64,000 nucleotides of DNA from the NCBI RefSeq assembly GCF_006716745.1, contig NZ_VFPP01000001.1, positions 7,451,386 to 7,515,385 of the forward strand. The letters are read 5' to 3'. The notes beneath the pieces were generated by a model. It saw only the letters and a list, made by a program, of their open reading frames with translations. It searched no databases and was not told where the DNA came from. A program made the translations under genes and the position numbers. The stretch comes from Saccharothrix saharensis (lineage in GTDB: Bacteria; Actinomycetota; Actinomycetes; Mycobacteriales; Pseudonocardiaceae). Positions 1 to 7,543 of the stretch are shown in pieces; the first letter of the stretch is position 1, and every line of letters starts with the position of its first letter.

Positions 1-21
1 CGTCGATGTCGACCGCCGATC

Positions 22-207
22 GTGACCGCCATCCCGAGCGCACAGGACCCCGTCTCCACGCTCTTGATCTGCGACAGCTGTGGCAGGGCCTACGAAGGTG
101 ACACGAGCCTGCCCTGGATCGTCCTGTGGACGGAGGCGATCGGCACGGGCTGGTGCGGACGGGACCGCGCCATCGGACCCCACAGCTGTGCCCACTGCGC
201 GGCGTGA
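22..207 (+). CDS. small CxxC zinc-ribbon-like protein
   Basis: A protein of about 61 residues with a CDSC pair near residue 18, a lone Cys in GWCGRD, and a CAHC pair at the C-terminus. This spacing looks like a small zinc-binding ribbon. The frame stays open to the window edge, so GTG at 22 may not be the true start and the gene may be 5'-partial. No clear ribosome binding site precedes the GTG. I do not recognise the family. The function is unknown, and the metal-binding reading rests only on the paired cysteines. Confidence 0.45.
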   Translation: MTAIPSAQDPVSTLLICDSCGRAYEGDTSLPWIVLWTEAIGTGWCGRDRAIGPHSCAHCAA

Positions 208-359
208 CCAGGCGCCACCGGGCCGCCACCCCTCCGCGGCACCGCCGCATCGCGCCGAGGCGTCCCGTGCCCGCGAGACCGCCCGCCCCGACTCGCCGGC
301 CGCGATCAGCCGACCCGCCGCACGGTCCGGTACGGCCGCGGCATCGCCGGAGGCCGACT

Positions 360-581
360 TCACCCGGGCCGCGGGTCGTTCCGCGTGGACAGCGGTGTCG
401 GCTCCGCGGTGCGACCGGTGGTCGTCGTGGCGCTGGAGGTCGTCGGGTCGGGTCGCTGGGTGACGGTCGGGGTGGGGGCGGGGGGCGCTGTAGGGGTGGT
501 CAACGGTCGTGGTTCGCTCTGCGTGGCGATGCCGCAGGCCGCGAGCAGCAGGCAGGCGAGCAGGAGCGCGGGTGTCTTCAC
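360..581 (-). CDS. small Thr/Pro-rich lipoprotein
   Basis: A 73-residue protein. It begins VKTPALLLACLLLAACG, a short lipoprotein signal peptide ending in a LAAC lipobox, so the Cys near residue 16 should be lipidated and the protein anchored outside the membrane. The mature part is a low-complexity Thr/Pro-rich chain with no recognisable domain. The GTG start overlaps the stop of the upstream histidine kinase (GTGA), so the two genes are translationally coupled. It may be an accessory surface component of the sensor system or simply a spacer lipoprotein. Function unknown. Confidence 0.6.
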   Translation of the reverse strand: MKTPALLLACLLLAACGIATQSEPRPLTTPTAPPAPTPTVTQRPDPTTSSATTTTGRTAEPTPLSTRNDPRPG

Positions 582-1945
582 TGACGTGCCTCCGGTATCT
601 CCACGACGAAGCGGGCGCCGCCGCCGGGCCGTTCCTCGACCCACACCGAGCCGCCGTGGCGCTGGACGTGCTGGGCGACCAGGGCCAGGCCGAGGCCGCT
701 GCCGGTGTCGGTGCCGCGACTGCCGGCGCGGGTGCCGCGGTCGAAGCGGTGGAAGATGCGGTCGCGCAGCCCGGGCGGCACGCCGGGGCCCGCGTCGTCG
801 ACCTCCAGCCTGGCGCGGCCGTCCCGGGTGAGGACGGCGACGCGCACCGCGCCGCCGGCGTGGCGCTCGGCGTTGTCGAGCAGGTTGTCCACCACCCGGT
901 CCAGGCGGCGGCGGTCCCCCAGGACCAGGACCTGGGGGTCGGGTCGTCCGGTGCGGACGGGGACCTCGGTGCCGGGACGGGAGTCGAGGACGTTGTCGAC
1001 CAGGGAGGCGAGGTCGATGACCTCCAGGTCGGTGTCGTCGGCCTGCTGGTCGGCGCGGGAGATCTCCAGCAGGTCGACCACCATGTCGGCGAACCGGTCG
1101 ACCTCGGAGGTGAGCAGGTCCAGCGCGCGGCCGGCGGTGCCGGGGATCTCGGCGCGCCGGCGGCGCAGCACGGCGGCGGCGTTGACCATGGTGGTCAGGG
1201 GTGAGCGCAGCTCGTGGCTGACGTCGCCGGCGAACCGGGCGTCGCGCAGCACCCGCTGCTCCAAGGCGTCGGCGGTGGAGTTGAACGTGGTCGCCAGGTG
1301 GGTCAGGTCGGGGTCGGTCTGCGTGGGCAGGCGGGCCTTGAGGTCGCCGCCCGCGATGCGCGAAGCGGCGGCCGTCAGCGTGGTCAGCGGGCGCAGGGCG
1401 CGCCTGCTCGCCCACGAACCCAGCGCGACGCTGAGCAGGCCGTTGACCACGGTGCCGGTGATCAGCAGGATGCTGAGGAAGCGGAACGTCTGGTCGAGCT
1501 GCACGAGCGGCGCGAGTTCGACGTAGGCGCCGTCGGTGGAGTCGATGGGCAGGCTGACCGCCAGCACGGGGATGCCGTCGACGACCAGCCGTTGGCCGGC
1601 CGGCGTGTCGTGGCGGCCGAGCTCCACCAGCTCGTCGGGCAGCACGCGGGGGTCGACCTGCCTGCCGCTGGTCAGCACCTGGCCGGTCCGGTAGAGCAGG
1701 ACGGTGGAGTCCGGCCCGGTGGTCAGGCCGGTCAGCAGGTCCTCCAGCCCGTCGGAGCCGGTGCGCAGCGCCTCGTCGACCAGGCGGACGTTGACCTGTG
1801 CCTGCCTGATCGCGCTCTGCTCCCGCTGCCTGAGCATGTACCCCGAGGTCAGGTTCCACACCAGCACGGCCAGCGCACTGGTGAGCAGCAGCGAGCCGAT
1901 GCCCAGCACCACCGCGACCCGCCAGCGCAGGGACAGCCGGGGCAT
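578..1945 (-). CDS. sensor histidine kinase (HAMP, HisKA, HATPase)
   Basis: A 455-residue membrane sensor kinase. An N-terminal transmembrane segment (about residues 10-32) is followed by an extracytoplasmic region, a second membrane segment near residues 160-185, a HAMP linker, a dimerisation domain with the phospho-acceptor His in DVSHELRSPL, and an ATP-binding domain. That domain has an N box (DNLLDNAERHA), a G1 box (DDAGPGV) and a G2 box (TGSGLGLAL). All catalytic motifs look intact. The ATG start overlaps the stop of the response regulator gene (ATGA), and its own stop overlaps a lipoprotein start. The cognate regulator is degenerate, so the kinase may signal through another partner or be on the way to loss. 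Confidence 0.9.
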   Translation of the reverse strand: MPRLSLRWRVAVVLGIGSLLLTSALAVLVWNLTSGYMLRQREQSAIRQAQVNVRLVDEALRTGSDGLEDLLTGLTTGPDSTVLLYRTGQVLTSGRQVDPRVLPDELVELGRHDTPAGQRLVVDGIPVLAVSLPIDSTDGAYVELAPLVQLDQTFRFLSILLITGTVVNGLLSVALGSWASRRALRPLTTLTAAASRIAGGDLKARLPTQTDPDLTHLATTFNSTADALEQRVLRDARFAGDVSHELRSPLTTMVNAAAVLRRRRAEIPGTAGRALDLLTSEVDRFADMVVDLLEISRADQQADDTDLEVIDLASLVDNVLDSRPGTEVPVRTGRPDPQVLVLGDRRRLDRVVDNLLDNAERHAGGAVRVAVLTRDGRARLEVDDAGPGVPPGLRDRIFHRFDRGTRAGSRGTDTGSGLGLALVAQHVQRHGGSVWVEERPGGGARFVVEIPEARQ

Positions 1946-2493
1946 CAGCCGGCCACCCGGCAGCCGACCCCGCGCACGGTGACGACCGGCTCGGGGGCGT
2001 CGGGGCCGGCCTCGACCTTGCCGCGCGGGCGTCGGAGGTGGACGTCGAGCAGGCGGGCGTCGCCGACGTGGTCGTAGCCCCACCCGCGCTGGGGCAGCCG
2101 CTCGCGGCGGACCGCCCGGCCGTCCGCCGAGGCCGGCTCTACCGGCAGCCGGAACCCGGTGCGGGTGAGGTGCACCTGCTCGCCCGCGCGCAGCGCGGTG
2201 CTCGTCTGCGGCTGGACCTCCGGCTCGCCGAGCCGGAGGGCTTCGTCGTGGCGGCTGGTGCGGCGCAGCAGTGCCCGGATGCGGGCCGCGAGCACGCCGG
2301 CCGTCAGCGGTTCGGTGACGTCGGACGCGTCGGTGCGGGCGGGCAGCACCACGTCGAACGTCGTGGTGCCCAGCAGCGCGAGGGCGTCCTCCCGCGATAC
2401 GGCGTCGGTGACGGTGAGACCCTCGTCGTCGAGCGCGAGGCCGAGCGCCTGTCTGGTGTGCTCGTCGTCGACCAGCAGCACGGAGAGGGTCAT
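1945..2493 (-). CDS. degenerate OmpR-type response regulator
   Basis: An open frame of 182 residues from ATG 2493 (an in-frame start at 2580 would add 29 residues without domain content). The receiver begins normally with LSVLLVDDEHTRQALGLAL but runs from FDVVLPARTDASDV straight to TEPLTAGVLAARIRALLRR. The block that normally holds the phospho-acceptor Asp and the DDY segment is missing, and the conserved KP lysine reads EP. The DNA-binding winged helix is full length but has unusual substitutions at normally conserved positions (for example FRLPVEPASADG, LRRPRGKVEAG, VGCRVAG). Intact frame, two in-frame deletions and drifting residues suggest a decaying or phosphorylation-independent regulator. 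It is the first gene of the kinase operon. Confidence 0.75.
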   Translation of the reverse strand: MTLSVLLVDDEHTRQALGLALDDEGLTVTDAVSREDALALLGTTTFDVVLPARTDASDVTEPLTAGVLAARIRALLRRTSRHDEALRLGEPEVQPQTSTALRAGEQVHLTRTGFRLPVEPASADGRAVRRERLPQRGWGYDHVGDARLLDVHLRRPRGKVEAGPDAPEPVVTVRGVGCRVAG

Positions 2494-2595
2494 CGTCCGA
2501 TTCTCGTCGCGCGGTGCCGGATCCGCCGCCCGGCCGGAGCTGCGGGCCGGGCGGCGCGAGCTGATCGCGAGGTCGCTCACCGAACCCGCCGCGCG

Positions 2596-2883
2596 TCAGT
2601 GCTTGTGGCTGAACGCGAAGCGGAAGCGGCCGTCGACGTCCATGCGGACGTCCAGGAGCTTGTCGCGCAAGTACCGCGCCGCGGGTGGGGCGAGGAAGAT
2701 CCGGCTGCCGGTCGGCGCGGTGACCACCTCGTCCTGCGGCACGGGTCGGGCGGCGACGGCCAGGGTGATCGCCCGCACCCCGTCCCGCTCCGACCAGCCG
2801 ATCCGCAGGCCGCCGCGGCCGTCGTCCGTGGCGGGGGCCAGCCCGTCGATGACCGCGCCGGCCGCGTGGGTGATGTCCAGCAC
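2596..2883 (-). CDS. HesB/IscA-like small protein (copy 2)
   Basis: A 95-residue protein that resembles actinobacterial HesB/IscA-like proteins, with a core LRIGWSERD and a C-terminal stretch IFLAPPAARYLRDKLLDVR. The cysteines used for iron-sulfur transfer in true IscA proteins are absent, so an Fe-S carrier role is doubtful. The GTG start at 2883 is chosen because GAGAGGAG lies at ideal distance; the upstream TTG and GTG alternatives sit too close to it. The gene follows its paralogue by 11 bases on the same strand and probably shares its transcript. The cellular role of this cysteine-free subfamily is not known to me. Confidence 0.65.
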   Translation of the reverse strand: MLDITHAAGAVIDGLAPATDDGRGGLRIGWSERDGVRAITLAVAARPVPQDEVVTAPTGSRIFLAPPAARYLRDKLLDVRMDVDGRFRFAFSHKH

Positions 2884-2894
2884 GGGCACTCCTC

Positions 2895-3182
2895 TCAAGC
2901 CTGGGGGTAGACGCCGAAGTGGAACCGCCCGGCGTGGCGCTTGCGGACGTCGAGCACCTTGTCCGCCAACGCCCGCGCGGCACAGGGGTCGAGGAACACG
3001 CGGGCGTCGCCGTGCGCGACGACCACGTCGTCGACCTCCGGGTGCGGCTCGATCGACAGGTCGAAGTCCCGGTCCGGGGTCCGGCCCGCCGCCGCGATCC
3101 GCAGGCCGCCCTGCCGTCCCACGCCGGTGGCGGTGGTCAGCTCGTCGATGGCCTGGACGGCCGTGGTGTCGATGTCGAGCAC
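2895..3182 (-). CDS. HesB/IscA-like small protein (copy 1)
   Basis: A 95-residue paralogue of the next gene downstream, the same length and with the same order of motifs: VLDI at the N-terminus, GGLRIAAAG in the middle, then VFLDPCAARALADKVLDVR and a short aromatic tail. One Cys is present but not the three-Cys set of IscA. GTG 3182 is chosen because GGAAGGAG lies about eight bases upstream. It leads a two-gene operon made by tandem duplication. No partner Fe-S assembly genes lie nearby, so function remains open. Confidence 0.65.
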   Translation of the reverse strand: MLDIDTTAVQAIDELTTATGVGRQGGLRIAAAGRTPDRDFDLSIEPHPEVDDVVVAHGDARVFLDPCAARALADKVLDVRKRHAGRFHFGVYPQA

Positions 3183-3543
3183 CGGTCCATCTCCTTCCGT
3201 CCCTCTGATGCGGTCAGCGCCGAGACTAGGTCGAGCTCTCCGCTCACAGGAGGAATTGCGTTGCTCCGCAAGGAGAACGTCAGGCGCGGGGCTCGGCGGG
3301 CGCCGGAATCGCAAGCTGATCGTCAGGTGCGACCGGTGGCGGTGCGGGCACCGTCGGACCCGGTACGCGGGTCGGACCTGCCGGTCGGCGGCCGCAAGGT
3401 GGTCGCAAGGTTCCCGGCGGGTGTCCCGGGAACCCGGCTGACCATGACGAGCGGTGACAGCACGGCGGTGCGGACGGGTCCGATGGCGGCGTCCGGAAGT
3501 CCTGCGGCGGTCCTCCGGTCGGTGGGCGCGGTCGGGTGACGTC
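3183..3543. other. intergenic, divergent promoter region
   Basis: About 360 bases between the HesB-like pair (reverse) and the SPW-type gene (forward). Frames open here on both strands have arginine- and proline-rich translations without domain content, typical of non-coding readings of GC-rich DNA. It presumably holds promoters for both directions. A somewhat A-rich stretch near 3225-3275 is the likeliest promoter area for the reverse operon. I see no strong repeat. Confidence 0.4.
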
Positions 3544-4029
3544 GTGGGCCGATACCCGAGTGGTGGACCGGACTGCCGGCGCGCCGCGCGGTTGACCACC
3601 CGCCGGGGCGCACCCGGACCAGGCGCGGTGGTGGCGGCCGCAGGGGTGTGGCTGGTGCTCGCGCCCTCGGTCCTGGAGTATCCCGACGGCGGTGCGGTGG
3701 TCAACGACGGTGTGGTCGGCGCCGTCGTCGCGATCGTCGCGATCACCGGCGCGGCGGTGCCCCGGATCGCGCCGTGGTCCGGCGGGACGACCGGGTTGCT
3801 GGGCGTGTGGGAGGTGGCCTCGCCGTTCGTGCTCGGCCACGGCGCCGGCAGCTCGGTGGTGGCCAACCAGGTCGTGGTCGGCCTGGTGGTGGTCGTGCTG
3901 TCGCCGGCCGGTGTGGCGGTGGCAGTGGAGCGGTCGTGCTCGCGCAGCCCGACGCGGGCCAGGCCGTCCCGGTGGGAGCGGCGTCGTGCGCGTCCCCGCC
4001 GGGTGCGTCGGTGGAGAGGGGAACGATGA
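3544..4029 (+). CDS. SPW-repeat-like membrane protein
   Basis: The clear part of this protein has two copies of a hydrophobic unit: GVWLVLAPSVLEY followed by a membrane segment, and GVWEVASPFVLGH followed by another. This is the pattern of SPW-repeat small integral membrane proteins, with four predicted helices. The canonical Trp of the SPW motif is replaced (APS, SPF). The start is uncertain: GTG 3544 has a weak GGGTGA upstream, but TTG 3592 or GTG 3628 are possible. A basic tail of about 40 residues follows the last helix. The stop overlaps the ATG of the penicillin-binding protein gene (ATGA), so the two are coupled. Function unknown; an envelope role is suggested by context. Confidence 0.6.
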   Translation: MGRYPSGGPDCRRAARLTTRRGAPGPGAVVAAAGVWLVLAPSVLEYPDGGAVVNDGVVGAVVAIVAITGAAVPRIAPWSGGTTGLLGVWEVASPFVLGHGAGSSVVANQVVVGLVVVVLSPAGVAVAVERSCSRSPTRARPSRWERRRARPRRVRRWRGER

Positions 4030-6149
4030 CGCGTCTCGTGGGGCTGTGCCTGGTGGCGGGTGTCCTGCTGGCCGGGGTGCTGTTCCCGGTCGTGGGCGGG
4101 GCCGGCGTGCTGCTCGCACGGGCCGGTGATCGCTTCACGGGCCCGGTCACGCCGTTCGCCGACGTCGAACCGCCGACGGTGACCACCTTGGTCGACGCCG
4201 ACGGCGAGCCGTTCGCCCACCTCTACGACCAGTACCGCGTGCTCGTGGCCTCGGAGGAGATCTCGCAGGCGATGAAGGACGCCGTCGTGGCCGTGGAGGA
4301 CCACCGGTTCTACGAGCACCGCGGTGTGGACTGGGTGGCCACCGCGCGGGCGGCGGTGCGCAACTACGCCTCCGGTCAGGTGGTGCAGGGTGCGTCGACG
4401 CTGACCCAGCAGTACGTCAAGAACCACCTGGTCCACGTGGAAGCCCGGCACGACCCGGTGCGCCGGGCGCAGGCGCGGATGCGCACCCCCGAGCGCAAGG
4501 TCCGGGAGATCCGTGCTGCCGTGGCCTTGGAGCGGCGTATGTCCAAGGACGAGATCCTGACCCGCTACCTCAACACGGTGCCGTTCGGGGCCGGGACCTA
4601 CGGCGTGGCGGCGGCGGCCCGGACCTACTTCGGCACCACACCGGACCGCCTGACCGTGCCGCAGGCCGCACTGCTGGCGGCCTTGGTCAACAGCCCGGCG
4701 GCGCTGCACCCCGAACACCACCCCGAGGCGGCCCTGCGGCGCCGCGACCTCGTCATCGACCTCATGGCGCGGTACCGCATGCTGGTCCCGGAGGTGGCGG
4801 AACAGGCCAAGCGGGAACCGCTGGGCGTGCGAACCCCGGTGCGGCCCCTGCCCAACGGGTGCGTGGGCGCCGACCCGGGACTCGGCTTCTTCTGCTCCTA
4901 CGTGATCGACCACCTGATCGCCCAGGGCCTCGGCCCGGAGCGGTTGGAGACCGGCGGCTACACCGTCCGCACCACCCTGGACCGGGAGGTCAGCGCCGCC
5001 GCCGAACGGGCGGTGCGGACGCAGGTCCCCCGTGACACCCCCGGTGTCGCCAACACGATGGCCGTGGTGGAGCCCGGTCGTGAGCGGCACGCGGTGACCG
5101 CGCTGGTGGCCAACCGCGACCACGGCCCGGACGCCGGGCGGTTCCAGACCATGCTCGACCTGCCCTCCGGGGTGGCCAACGCGTTCGGCGCCGGCTCGGT
5201 CTACAAGGTCTTCACCGCCGCCGCGGCCCTGGAGCAGGGCTACGGCCCCGACTCGGTCATCGACTCGCCCACCTCCTACACCTCCCGGGTGTTCAAGGGT
5301 GGCGCGCCGGGCTGTCCGTCCACAGGGGAGCCGGACACGCGCTGGTACTGCCTGCGCAACCACAACGCCGACTACCCGCCGCGCATGACGCTGCGCCGAG
5401 CGCTGGCCACCTCGCCCAACACCGCCTTCGTCATCCTGGAGGAGGAGGTCGGCCTGGACGCGGTGGTCGACGTGGCGCGCAGGCTCGGCATGCGCCGCAC
5501 CCTGGCCGGCACCATCGCCGGCACCGTGCCCGACCCGCGGTCGCCCCGAGCCGAGCTGCGGGTCGACCAAGCCGAGTTCTTCACCGGCCGGCGGAACGCC
5601 TCCTTCACCCTCGGCCCCGCCCCGTCGAGCACCCTGGAGCTGGCCAACGTCGCCGCCACGATCGTCAGCGGCGGCACCTGGTGCGCACCGACACCGGTCG
5701 TCGAGGTCGTCGACCGGCACGGGGAAGTCGTGGACCTCCCGGCGTCACCGTGCGAGCAGGCCGTGCCCGAACCGGTGGCCGACGCCTTGGCGACGGCGTT
5801 GAGCGACGACGAGGACCGCGGCACCGCCGCCCCGGCGGCCCGGCGGCACGGGTGGACCCGGCCGATGATCGGCAAGACCGGCACCACCGAGGAGTACAAG
5901 TCGGCGGCGTTCCTCGGCGCGACGATGGACCACGCGGGCGCGGTGCAGACGTTCAACGACAGCCCGCAGCCCCGCCCCGTCTGCGTCGGGGTGGGTGCGC
6001 CGAGGTTGTGTGCCGGGGGCAACCTCTACGGGGGCACCGTCCCGGCCCACACCTGGTTCGACGCCATGACGCAGATCCACGGCGACCTGCCCGCGACTCC
6101 CCTCCCGCCGCTCCCGCGCACCCACCGGACGAGCACCGGTGGCGGATGA
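4026..6149 (+). CDS. class A penicillin-binding protein
   Basis: A 707-residue bifunctional peptidoglycan synthase. An N-terminal membrane anchor (residues 5-35) is followed by a GT51 glycosyltransferase domain with EDHRFYEHRGVD (catalytic Glu), QGASTLTQQYVKN and RYLNTVPFG. The transpeptidase domain carries the SxxK nucleophile as GSVYK (around residue 395), the SxN motif as SPN and the KTG motif as GKTGTTEEYKS. All three active-site motifs are intact, so it should polymerise glycan strands and cross-link stem peptides outside the membrane. ATG 4026 follows GGAGAGGGGAACG and overlaps the SPW-like gene. The C-terminal tail is short and proline-rich with no PASTA domain. Confidence 0.93.
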   Translation: MTRLVGLCLVAGVLLAGVLFPVVGGAGVLLARAGDRFTGPVTPFADVEPPTVTTLVDADGEPFAHLYDQYRVLVASEEISQAMKDAVVAVEDHRFYEHRGVDWVATARAAVRNYASGQVVQGASTLTQQYVKNHLVHVEARHDPVRRAQARMRTPERKVREIRAAVALERRMSKDEILTRYLNTVPFGAGTYGVAAAARTYFGTTPDRLTVPQAALLAALVNSPAALHPEHHPEAALRRRDLVIDLMARYRMLVPEVAEQAKREPLGVRTPVRPLPNGCVGADPGLGFFCSYVIDHLIAQGLGPERLETGGYTVRTTLDREVSAAAERAVRTQVPRDTPGVANTMAVVEPGRERHAVTALVANRDHGPDAGRFQTMLDLPSGVANAFGAGSVYKVFTAAAALEQGYGPDSVIDSPTSYTSRVFKGGAPGCPSTGEPDTRWYCLRNHNADYPPRMTLRRALATSPNTAFVILEEEVGLDAVVDVARRLGMRRTLAGTIAGTVPDPRSPRAELRVDQAEFFTGRRNASFTLGPAPSSTLELANVAATIVSGGTWCAPTPVVEVVDRHGEVVDLPASPCEQAVPEPVADALATALSDDEDRGTAAPAARRHGWTRPMIGKTGTTEEYKSAAFLGATMDHAGAVQTFNDSPQPRPVCVGVGAPRLCAGGNLYGGTVPAHTWFDAMTQIHGDLPATPLPPLPRTHRTSTGGG

Positions 6150-6192
6150 GCCACGCCTCGCGGCCAGGTGGAGGGCACGACGGGGATTTCCG

Positions 6193-6210
6193 GTGCCCGG
6201 CCACGGGCAC
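6193..6210. terminator. hairpin between convergent genes
   Basis: A perfect seven-base stem (GTGCCCG / CGGGCAC) with a four-base loop lies between the penicillin-binding protein stop and the methylthioribose kinase stop. Its position between convergent genes suggests a bidirectional terminator. No T-tract is visible, as is common in actinomycetes. Confidence 0.4.
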
Positions 6211-6267
6211 GTCGGAGGAAGAACTCAGGACGCCCGGGGGTGATGTGGCGGGCGCCGTGCGGGTCCG

Positions 6268-7515
6268 TCAGCGGCCGGCGTGGTGTCGGGACCGGCGGGC
6301 GGCCTCGATGACGTCGTGGATGTCGTGGTGGTCGTCGAGCAGCAGAGTGCGGGCCAGGCGCAGGGCACCGCGCTCGCACGTGGCTCGACGGGCGGCGTCC
6401 TCGATCGTGGTGAAGTCGGCGGGGCGGGCGAAGCCGATGACGCGCCGCACGATCTCCGCGGCGCAGAAGCCGGTGGTGTCGCGGAAGACCTCGTCCAGGT
6501 AGCGGAGGCGTTCGGCGTGCAAGGTGTCCGTGCCGGCGGGGAAGAGCGCGGCGGGGTAGGAGTCGCCGGTCGGTGTGGTGCGCCAGAGGTCGGTGAAGCG
6601 GGTGGCGAACACGGTCCACACCGTCCCGACGGTCTCCAGGAGCCGGGTCTGGGCGGCGGTTTCGTCACCCCGGGCCGGTGGGGTGGCGGCGAAGTAGTTG
6701 ATGAGCAGGTGGGCGAGCAGGTTGCCGATGTCGAACCCCATGGGGCCGAAGCAGGCGAACTCCTGGTCGATGACGTGGGTGGCGTGGTCGGAGACCATGA
6801 TCGAGCCGGTGTGCAGGTCGCCGTGCAGCAGTGCCTGCCTGCTGGTCAGGTAGCGGTCCTTGAGGCGGGCGACCGCGATGAGCACGGCGGTGTCGGCGCG
6901 CAGGCGCCGGACGTCGGCGTCGAGGTGGGGGCTGGTCCACCGGTTGCGGTGGAACGGGTGGTAGATCTCGGTGAAGACCATCTGCTCCATGATCGCGCAC
7001 ATCTCGGTGTTGCCCTCGAACTCGGCCACCAGCGCCCGTTTGCGGTGCGCGGGCAGCGCGAGGTCGCTGGTGTGGAAGAGGGTTCGGGCGAGGTAGTCGC
7101 CGAGCTGGTGGCCGAGGCGGTCGGGTGGCGGGCCGGCGATGAGCGCCTGGCGGAGCACGACGTGCCCGTCGAGGTACTCGATGGCCTGCAGGTGGGATCC
7201 CGGGTCGTGGTGCAAGGGCTCGGGCACGTGGTCGGGGGCGTGGCGGCGGTGTTCCTGCAGCGCGCGGTGCTCGTAGTGGGCGCGGTGCGGGGTCAGGGGC
7301 CAGGACGGTCCGGCGACGCGCACGAACGGCGGTGCCTGCTTCACGCAGACCGCGCCGTCGGGGCCGTGCAGGGAGAACACGGAGTTGACGTTCCCGTCGC
7401 CGATCTCCCGCACCTCCCAGCGTGCCGGGTCGCCACCGAGCCGCTCGGCGAGCACGGGGACGGCGGCGACCCGGGCGGCGATGTCCGCGAGATCCGGCGG
7501 GGTCTCGGTTCCCAC
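6268..7515 (-). CDS. mtnK: S-methyl-5-thioribose kinase-like protein
   Basis: A 415-residue small-molecule kinase of the aminoglycoside-phosphotransferase fold. The catalytic loop reads LLHGDLHTGSIMV and the metal-binding segment VIDQEFACFGPMGFDIGN, which match the MtnK family closely. MtnK phosphorylates 5-methylthioribose for the methionine salvage pathway. GTG 7515 is chosen because GGAGG lies five bases upstream. No other mtn gene is in the window. The gene follows an amine oxidase by 28 bases and is probably co-transcribed with it, so it may instead phosphorylate a related sugar or specialised metabolite. The fold call is firm; the substrate is inferred from motif similarity. Confidence 0.82.
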   Translation of the reverse strand: MGTETPPDLADIAARVAAVPVLAERLGGDPARWEVREIGDGNVNSVFSLHGPDGAVCVKQAPPFVRVAGPSWPLTPHRAHYEHRALQEHRRHAPDHVPEPLHHDPGSHLQAIEYLDGHVVLRQALIAGPPPDRLGHQLGDYLARTLFHTSDLALPAHRKRALVAEFEGNTEMCAIMEQMVFTEIYHPFHRNRWTSPHLDADVRRLRADTAVLIAVARLKDRYLTSRQALLHGDLHTGSIMVSDHATHVIDQEFACFGPMGFDIGNLLAHLLINYFAATPPARGDETAAQTRLLETVGTVWTVFATRFTDLWRTTPTGDSYPAALFPAGTDTLHAERLRYLDEVFRDTTGFCAAEIVRRVIGFARPADFTTIEDAARRATCERGALRLARTLLLDDHHDIHDVIEAARRSRHHAGR

Positions 7516-7543
7516 GGTGTCCTCCGCGCGGTCGACGTGGTGG

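Noticed and set aside
2895-5720. Long reverse frame across the penicillin-binding protein gene
   Set aside because: Only its last 95 codons (HesB-like) are protein-like. The rest is antisense to an intact, motif-complete enzyme.
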